Positions 59,223 through 64,000 of a stretch of 64,000 bases of DNA are shown here, piece after piece. Position 1 is the first letter of the stretch, and every line of letters starts with the position of its first letter. The translations under genes were made by a program, and so were the position numbers. Origin of the DNA: Streptomyces davaonensis JCM 4913 (GTDB lineage: Bacteria; Actinomycetota; Actinomycetes; Streptomycetales; Streptomycetaceae). A model generated the notes under the pieces. The model saw only the letters and a list, made by a program, of their open reading frames with translations, was not told the origin of the DNA and ran no database searches. The DNA lies in assembly GCF_000349325.1 (NCBI RefSeq), contig NC_020504.1, positions 992,001 through 1,056,000 on the forward strand, written 5' to 3'.

Positions 59223-60605
59223 ATGAGGCACGCACGACGACGGATCGTCCGGCGAGTGACACGGCTGGCGGCCGTCGGAGGACTGCTGCTGGGCTCGGCG
59301 ATGGTCACCCGCGCCGTGGCGAGCGAGCCCTCGGACACCGCGCCTGGCGCGTCGGTGCGCTCCGCCGTGGACACGGGTGCCGGTCTGGTCGAACGGCTCG
59401 GCACCGCCCGTACGGCGGGCAGTTGGATCGGCGCCGACGGGCGGCCGGTGGTCGCGGTGACCGATGAGCAGGCCGCGGCCGAGGTGCGCCGGGCGGGCGC
59501 GCAGCCGAAGCTGGTGTCGCACAGTATGAACGAGCTCAAGTCGGCTGCGTCCACGCTGCGTTCGGCGCCCCGGGTGACCGGGACGGCCTGGGCGATGGAC
59601 TACCGGACCAACGAGGTCGTGGTCCGCGGCGACAGCACCGTCTCGGGCGCCGACTGGTCGCAACTGACCGACGTCGCGGGCGGGATCGGCTCCTTCGTAC
59701 GGATGGAGCGCACGGACGGCACCTTCACCACGCGGCTGAACGGCGCGCTGCCGATCCTGTCGACCGCCGGGCGCTGCTCGGCGGGGTTCAACGTCACCGA
59801 CGGGCAGCGTGACTTCATCCTCACGGCCGGGCACTGCGGGCCGAACGGCTCGGTCTGGTTCGCCGACACCCAGGGCCGCGAGCAGGTCGGCAGCACGGTC
59901 CGGGGGAGCTTTCCCGGCGGCGACTTCTCGCTGGTGCAGTATGCGAGCGGCGACGCCGGTGACGGCGCCGACGTGGTGGCCATCGGTGACGGACGCGGGG
60001 TGCGGATCACCGGGGCGAGCGATCCCTCGGTCGGGCAGCGGGTGTTCCGCAGCGGCAGCACCAGCGGGCTGCGGGACGGCACGGTGACCGCGCTGAACGC
60101 GACGGTGAACTATCCCGAGGGCACGGTGACCGGGCTGATCGAGACGAACGTGTGCGCGGAACCGGGAGACAGCGGTGGGCCGTTGTTCTCGGAGGGTGTC
60201 GCGCTCGGGGTGACCTCGGGCGGCAGCGGGGACTGCCAGGCGGGCGGTACGACGTTCTTCCAGCCGGTGACCAAGGCCATGGCCGAGGTGGGCGTGCAGC
60301 TGATCACGGCGGCGGGGCAGGGTGGTGGCCAGGGCGGCGGGCAGCAGAGCGCGGCGCCCGAGCCGTCGGCGTCCGCCACCCAGAGCGCGATCGCGCCGGG
60401 GGCGGCCTCTCCGGGCTCCTCGGCGCCGGTCGGCGGCGGGGACGAGGGGGCGCAGCTGCTGTCCCGGCTGGCCGATCCGCGGAACGTGGGGCCGGGGCTG
60501 CTGATCATCGCGGGGTCGCTGGTCGCGCTGGTGGCGACGCGGTTCATCCGGGCCGAGCAGGACCGCAAGGCGTATCAGCGGTACTACTCGGCGACTTGGG
60601 GGTGA
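59223..60605 (+). CDS. S1-family serine protease with C-terminal membrane anchor
   Basis: A 460-residue chymotrypsin-like protease of the streptogrisin type. A signal peptide (basic RHARRRIVRRVTR, hydrophobic core) is followed by a propeptide to about residue 170. The catalytic triad is His204 (TAGHCG), Asp234 (GGDFSLV) and Ser317 (PGDSGGP), with two conserved cysteine pairs. After the protease domain comes a Gly/Gln/Ser/Pro-rich linker (residues 365-420) and a transmembrane helix (VGPGLLIIAGSLVALVATRF) with a basic tail, so the enzyme is probably held on the membrane rather than released. Confidence 0.9.
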   Translation: MRHARRRIVRRVTRLAAVGGLLLGSAMVTRAVASEPSDTAPGASVRSAVDTGAGLVERLGTARTAGSWIGADGRPVVAVTDEQAAAEVRRAGAQPKLVSHSMNELKSAASTLRSAPRVTGTAWAMDYRTNEVVVRGDSTVSGADWSQLTDVAGGIGSFVRMERTDGTFTTRLNGALPILSTAGRCSAGFNVTDGQRDFILTAGHCGPNGSVWFADTQGREQVGSTVRGSFPGGDFSLVQYASGDAGDGADVVAIGDGRGVRITGASDPSVGQRVFRSGSTSGLRDGTVTALNATVNYPEGTVTGLIETNVCAEPGDSGGPLFSEGVALGVTSGGSGDCQAGGTTFFQPVTKAMAEVGVQLITAAGQGGGQGGGQQSAAPEPSASATQSAIAPGAASPGSSAPVGGGDEGAQLLSRLADPRNVGPGLLIIAGSLVALVATRFIRAEQDRKAYQRYYSATWG

Positions 60606-60644
60606 GTTCGTGGGAAAGAGGTCTTCGAGGGTCCTCGGGGAGCG

Positions 60645-60818
60645 TCAGGCGGCGTGCACCGGCTGCGGGGCCGCTGCGGCCCACTCCATGACGAGGCGCT
60701 GGTATTCCTCGCGCTCCTCGACGCTCAGTGTCCCGCCCGCCCGGCGCCACAGGGCCCGGATCTCCTCGTTGACCTCGTCAGCCGAGCGATCGGAAACGGG
60801 TTCAACACTGGTGGACAT
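60645..60818 (-). CDS. Small hypothetical protein, 57 aa
   Basis: A short acidic helical protein (MSTSVEPVSDRSADEVNEEI; LSVEEREEYQRLVMEWAAA). It has no cysteine or membrane segment. ATG 60818 is preferred over ATG 60830. Many Streptomyces genomes carry small proteins of this kind; function unknown. Confidence 0.6.
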   Translation of the reverse strand: MSTSVEPVSDRSADEVNEEIRALWRRAGGTLSVEEREEYQRLVMEWAAAAPQPVHAA

Positions 60819-60941
60819 GCTGTGAAGCATACGGCCGGAGAGGTGAAGGCTACGTGAGTAAGCACGACCAATACGGACATAACCGACCGTGTTGCTGATC
60901 ACGTCCCGATCTCGGTGATACGTCAAGGTCCGCGCCCCTCT

Positions 60942-62102
60942 TCAGGCTTCGGCCGCGCCCAGCACCAGCACCTGAATGGCGAGGACCGCGGCGCCGCGCG
61001 CCCAGTCGTGGAAGTCGGACATCCGGGTCTCCAGGTCCAGCGGGGCGGCGAGCGGATGCCGGTGCTCCCGGACGGTCCGCATCACCTTCTCCCCGGCCAC
61101 GTCCATCAGGCCGACTCCTTCCCCGGCCAGCAGGATCCGCTGCGGCATGGCGAAATTGGCGATCTGCGCGAGCAGGATCCCGAGGGCGCGGGCCGCCTCG
61201 TCGACGACGCGGGCGGGCAGCGGGTCCCCGGCGGCGGCCAGGCGGAGGATCTCCTCGTACGTCCGGTCCCGGCCGGTGCCGGCCTGCACCTGGTAGCGGA
61301 TGTTGGGGATGGTGAGCATCGACACAGCGCTGCCGCGGGCGCCGTCCGGGGTGAGCGGGCCGTGCGGATCGATGATCCAGTGCCGGCCGAACCCGCGGTC
61401 CTCCTCCTCGCACGGCACGCGCCGGCCGCCGAGGACCAGGGAGTAGCCGAGTCCGGCGCCGATGGTGAGCACCACGAAGCGATCGAGGCCGCGCCCGGAG
61501 CCGAACCAGTTCTCGGCCTCGGTGAGGGCTGCGACGTCGTTCTCGATGACGACCGGCAGCCCGGTGCGCTCCTGGACCAGTGCGGCGAGCGGAACCTCCC
61601 GCCAGCCCAGGAACGGTGACTCGGCGACGACCGTCCGGCCCTGGACGAGGCCGCCGACGCCGATGCCGATCCCGGCGAGCCGGGGGAAGTCGCGGCCCAG
61701 CTCCGCGGTCATCTCCGCCAGCAGATCGGCGACCTCGGCGGGGTCGTGCCCGGTGAGCGGGCGGTCGAGACGGGCGACGATCTCGCTTCGGAGGGTGGTG
61801 ACGACGCCGTAGACCATGTCCGCGGTGATCTTGTAGCCGATGAAGGAGCCGGACTCGGCGACCACGTCGAGGGGCTGGGAGGGGCGGCCCGTGCGCACCT
61901 CGGGCGGGGTTCCGGTCTCGGGGACCTCCACGAGCAGGCCGGACTCGATGAGGGGCTTGGTCAGCCGGGTGAGGCTGCCGGCGGAGAGGTTCAGCCGCCG
62001 GGCGATCTCGGTGCGCGACAGCGGGCCGCCGACGAGCACCTCGATCGCCACGGAGCGCTCCCCCGCGCTCAGTGGAAGCCAGTCGGCGACGGCTGCGGTC
62101 AT
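60942..62102 (-). CDS. ROK-family transcriptional repressor
   Basis: A 386-residue regulator. The N-terminal helix-turn-helix is LSRTEIARRLNLSAGSLTRL (residues 30-49), and the ROK domain has FIGYKITADMVYGVV, VIENDVAALTEAENWFG and FVVLTIGAGLGYSLVLGG. The zinc motif CxCGxxGC is absent; FGRHWIIDPHGP stands in its place. It is divergent from the ABC permease gene at 62278 and most likely controls that importer. ATG 62102 has GAGAGG ten bases upstream. Confidence 0.87.
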   Translation of the reverse strand: MTAAVADWLPLSAGERSVAIEVLVGGPLSRTEIARRLNLSAGSLTRLTKPLIESGLLVEVPETGTPPEVRTGRPSQPLDVVAESGSFIGYKITADMVYGVVTTLRSEIVARLDRPLTGHDPAEVADLLAEMTAELGRDFPRLAGIGIGVGGLVQGRTVVAESPFLGWREVPLAALVQERTGLPVVIENDVAALTEAENWFGSGRGLDRFVVLTIGAGLGYSLVLGGRRVPCEEEDRGFGRHWIIDPHGPLTPDGARGSAVSMLTIPNIRYQVQAGTGRDRTYEEILRLAAAGDPLPARVVDEAARALGILLAQIANFAMPQRILLAGEGVGLMDVAGEKVMRTVREHRHPLAAPLDLETRMSDFHDWARGAAVLAIQVLVLGAAEA

Positions 62103-62277
62103 GAGACTCGACCCTCTCAGTTCGTTCGGTCTTTTTCTCGGCACGGAAACAACGAGGTCACTGTACGGTCGGATGCCCGGCGGGGAAAAGATGTCCGCAC
62201 ACCTCTTGACGGCTCGATTCTTTCGCCTCAAAAGTAAATGCCCGAGGACGAGCCGCCGCGGACGAGGGAGTCTCCCG

Positions 62278-63243
62278 ATGACCATCGCCTCCAGCAGCCC
62301 ACCGTCGCGTCTGCCCCTGGGCGGCGCCGAGGGGGCATGGACCAGGCCGAGGACGGGCCGGGCACAGGCCCGGGAGTCGGGCGGTGACGGCCGACTGGCC
62401 GCCGTCTTCCTGGCGCCCGCCCTGCTGGGCTTCGTCCTCTTCCTGCTCTGGCCCACGCTGCGAGGCGTCTATCTCAGCTTCACCCGCTTCAACCTGCTCA
62501 CCCCGGCCGAGTGGGTCGGCCTGGACAACTACGTACGCATGGTCAACGACCCCATCTTCTGGGACTCGTTGGCGGTCACCGTCGAGTACGTGGTCATCAA
62601 CATCGGGGTCCAGACCGTCGCCGCGCTCGCCATCGCCGTACTGCTTCAGCGGCTGACGCAGTCGGCGGTGCTGCGCGGGATCGTACTGACGCCGTATCTG
62701 ATGTCCAACGTCGTCGCCGGCATCGTCTGGCTGTGGCTGCTGGACACCCAGCTCGGCATCGGCAACGAGATCATCGCCGCGGTCGGCGCCGACCGGATCC
62801 CCTTCCTCGCCGACGAGACCTGGGCCGTCCCGACGATCGCCCTGATCAATGTGTGGCGCCATGTCGGCTACACCGCACTGCTGCTGTTCGCGGGGCTCCA
62901 GGCGATCCCGAACGACATGTACGAGGCGGCGAAGGTCGACGGCGCGAGCGAGTGGCGGATGTTCTGGCGGATCACCATGCCGCTGCTCCGGCCGGTCCTC
63001 GCGGTCGTCCTGATCATGACGGTGATCGGTTCCTTCCAGGTGTTCGACACGGTCGCCGTGACGACCGCGGGCGGGCCCGCCAACGCCACCAATGTCCTCC
63101 AGTACTACATCTACGGCGCCGCGTTCGGCCGTTTCCAGTTCGGCTACGCCTCCGCGATGTCCGTGGCCCTGCTCGTCGTGCTGAGCGCCATCACATTCCT
63201 CCAGTACCGGCTCACCCGGGCCGGCCAGAGCGACCTCGGCTGA
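62278..63243 (+). CDS. Carbohydrate ABC transporter permease (MalF-type)
   Basis: A 321-residue CUT1 permease. Six helices start at LAAVFLAPALLGFVLFLLW; the EAA loop is DMYEAAKVDGASEWRMFWRI. ATG 62278 has GGGAG seven bases upstream. The binding-protein gene is not seen before it, so it may lie beyond the right end of the window. Divergent from the ROK repressor across a 175-bp intergenic region, where TTGACG (62206-62211) is a possible -35 without a clear -10. Confidence 0.9.
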   Translation: MTIASSSPPSRLPLGGAEGAWTRPRTGRAQARESGGDGRLAAVFLAPALLGFVLFLLWPTLRGVYLSFTRFNLLTPAEWVGLDNYVRMVNDPIFWDSLAVTVEYVVINIGVQTVAALAIAVLLQRLTQSAVLRGIVLTPYLMSNVVAGIVWLWLLDTQLGIGNEIIAAVGADRIPFLADETWAVPTIALINVWRHVGYTALLLFAGLQAIPNDMYEAAKVDGASEWRMFWRITMPLLRPVLAVVLIMTVIGSFQVFDTVAVTTAGGPANATNVLQYYIYGAAFGRFQFGYASAMSVALLVVLSAITFLQYRLTRAGQSDLG

Positions 63244-63260
63244 CGGAGGGAGCGACCGAC

Positions 63261-64000
63261 ATGGCTGCCGTGACGGCGACCACCACGAAGGTACGGCCCA
63301 CCGGGCGCCGCGGGCTCTCCCCGGGACGGATCGTGGCCTGGACGGCGATGGCCGCGATCGTACTGATCACCCTGCTGCCGTTCTACTGGATCCTGCGCAC
63401 CGCGCTCTCCTCCAACGCCGCGCTCGCCGCGCACCCCGGCGATCCGCTCCCCGTCGACCTGACCACCGGCGGCTTCGAACGCGCCCTCGGTCTTCAGTCG
63501 ACCGAGGAGGCCATCGCCCAGGGCGGTTCGGGCGGCGGGCTGAAGTTCTGGCGGTATCTGATCAATTCGGTCATCGTGTCCACACTGATCAGCGTGTGCC
63601 AGATCTTCTTCTCCGCGATGGCCGCCTACGCCTTCGCGCGGCTGCGCTGGCGAGGCCGGGACAAGGTGTTCGCCCTGTTCCTGGCCGGGCTGATGGTGCC
63701 GACCATCTTCACGCTGCTGCCGAACTTCGTGCTCATCAAGGAACTCGGCCTGGTCGACAACCTGTTGGGCATCGCCCTGCCGACGATGTTCATGACCCCG
63801 TTCGCCGTGTTCTTCCTGCGCCAGTTCTTCATGAACGTGCCCCGGGAGGTCGAGGAGGCGGCCCTGCTCGACGGCGCCGGGAAGATCCGGATCTTCTTCC
63901 GGGTCATGCTGCCGATGGCGTCCACCCCGATCCTCACCCTCGGCGTACTGACGTACATCACCGCCTGGAACGACTACTTCTGGCCGCTGATGGTGTCCTA
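63261..64000 (+). CDS. Carbohydrate ABC transporter permease (MalG-type), partial
   Basis: The first 246 residues of a CUT1 permease starting at ATG 63261 with GGAGGGAG upstream, 17 bp after the MalF-type gene. Helix 1 is IVAWTAMAAIVLITLLPFYW; the EAA loop EVEEAALLDGAGKIRIFFRV is visible near residue 200. The external loop after helix 1 is longer than usual and Gly/Gln-rich (EEAIAQGGSGGGLKFW). The reading frame is open at base 64000. Confidence 0.9.
   Translation, partial: MAAVTATTTKVRPTGRRGLSPGRIVAWTAMAAIVLITLLPFYWILRTALSSNAALAAHPGDPLPVDLTTGGFERALGLQSTEEAIAQGGSGGGLKFWRYLINSVIVSTLISVCQIFFSAMAAYAFARLRWRGRDKVFALFLAGLMVPTIFTLLPNFVLIKELGLVDNLLGIALPTMFMTPFAVFFLRQFFMNVPREVEEAALLDGAGKIRIFFRVMLPMASTPILTLGVLTYITAWNDYFWPLMVS

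Noticed and set aside
62103..62277. Operator between the second ROK gene and the third importer
   Set aside because: TTGACG could be a -35, but no matching -10 or convincing inverted repeat was found.
1..64000. CRISPR arrays, rRNA or tRNA genes
   Set aside because: No regularly spaced repeats, and no cloverleaf or rRNA-like sequence was noticed by eye on either strand.

Overview
The window is very GC-rich high-coding-density actinobacterial DNA with frequent GTG starts, GGAGG-type ribosome binding sites and leaderless-looking promoters. Gene content points to a Streptomyces-like chromosome: secreted Tat/Sec hydrolases, PucR/LuxR/ROK/RpiR/TetR regulators, three carbohydrate ABC importers without their own ATPase, an MmpL-type transporter and a PrcB-type proteasome subunit. 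No rRNA, tRNA or CRISPR array was seen.

Left part (1-25.6 kb): the 3' end of a [NiFe]-hydrogenase maturation block (maturation protease and HypX), two large regulators, a secreted cutinase/polyester hydrolase with an intact catalytic triad, an oxidoreductase, two acetyltransferases (one behind a possible leader-peptide attenuator), an OsmC protein with a leaderless promoter, a GH64 beta-1,3-glucanase behind a 16-bp palindromic operator, an MmpL-type transporter, a sulfite-oxidase-family enzyme, SthA transhydrogenase, an APC permease, an orphan proteasome beta subunit, and a flippase/glycosyltransferase pair.

Middle (25.6-40 kb): a sugar-uptake locus. One strand carries an ABC importer (binding protein, two permeases) followed by a large probable carbohydrate-active enzyme and preceded by a ROK repressor; the other strand carries a BadF-type amino-sugar kinase. 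Next come a Tat-exported PAP2 enzyme, a family-39-like glycosyltransferase, an RpiR regulator and small unknown genes.

Centre of interest (40-46.6 kb): a Tat-exported polysaccharide lyase family 8 (hyaluronate-lyase type) gene is cut in two by a 4,032-bp composite transposon. Two 894-bp IS5-family copies in inverted orientation, with apparently identical transposases, bracket a low-GC cargo: a secreted three-repeat ricin-B-type lectin gene and an IS630-family element that landed exactly in the lectin stop codon. A 3-bp AGT duplication flanks the composite, and removing it restores one lyase frame of 813 codons. The lyase promoter carries half-sites resembling those at the downstream DeoR/LacI-type regulator and its ABC operon.

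Right part (46.5-64 kb): an operon-like series controlled by that hybrid regulator (binding protein, two permeases, 2-hydroxyacid dehydrogenase, and a phosphatase-HAD fusion), then an ATP-grasp-like gene convergent with the lyase tail; a TetR regulator and a Zn-ribbon/OB-fold protein sharing a CACTGAGTGCC box; a membrane-anchored S1 protease; a second ROK regulator divergent from a third ABC importer that runs off the window.
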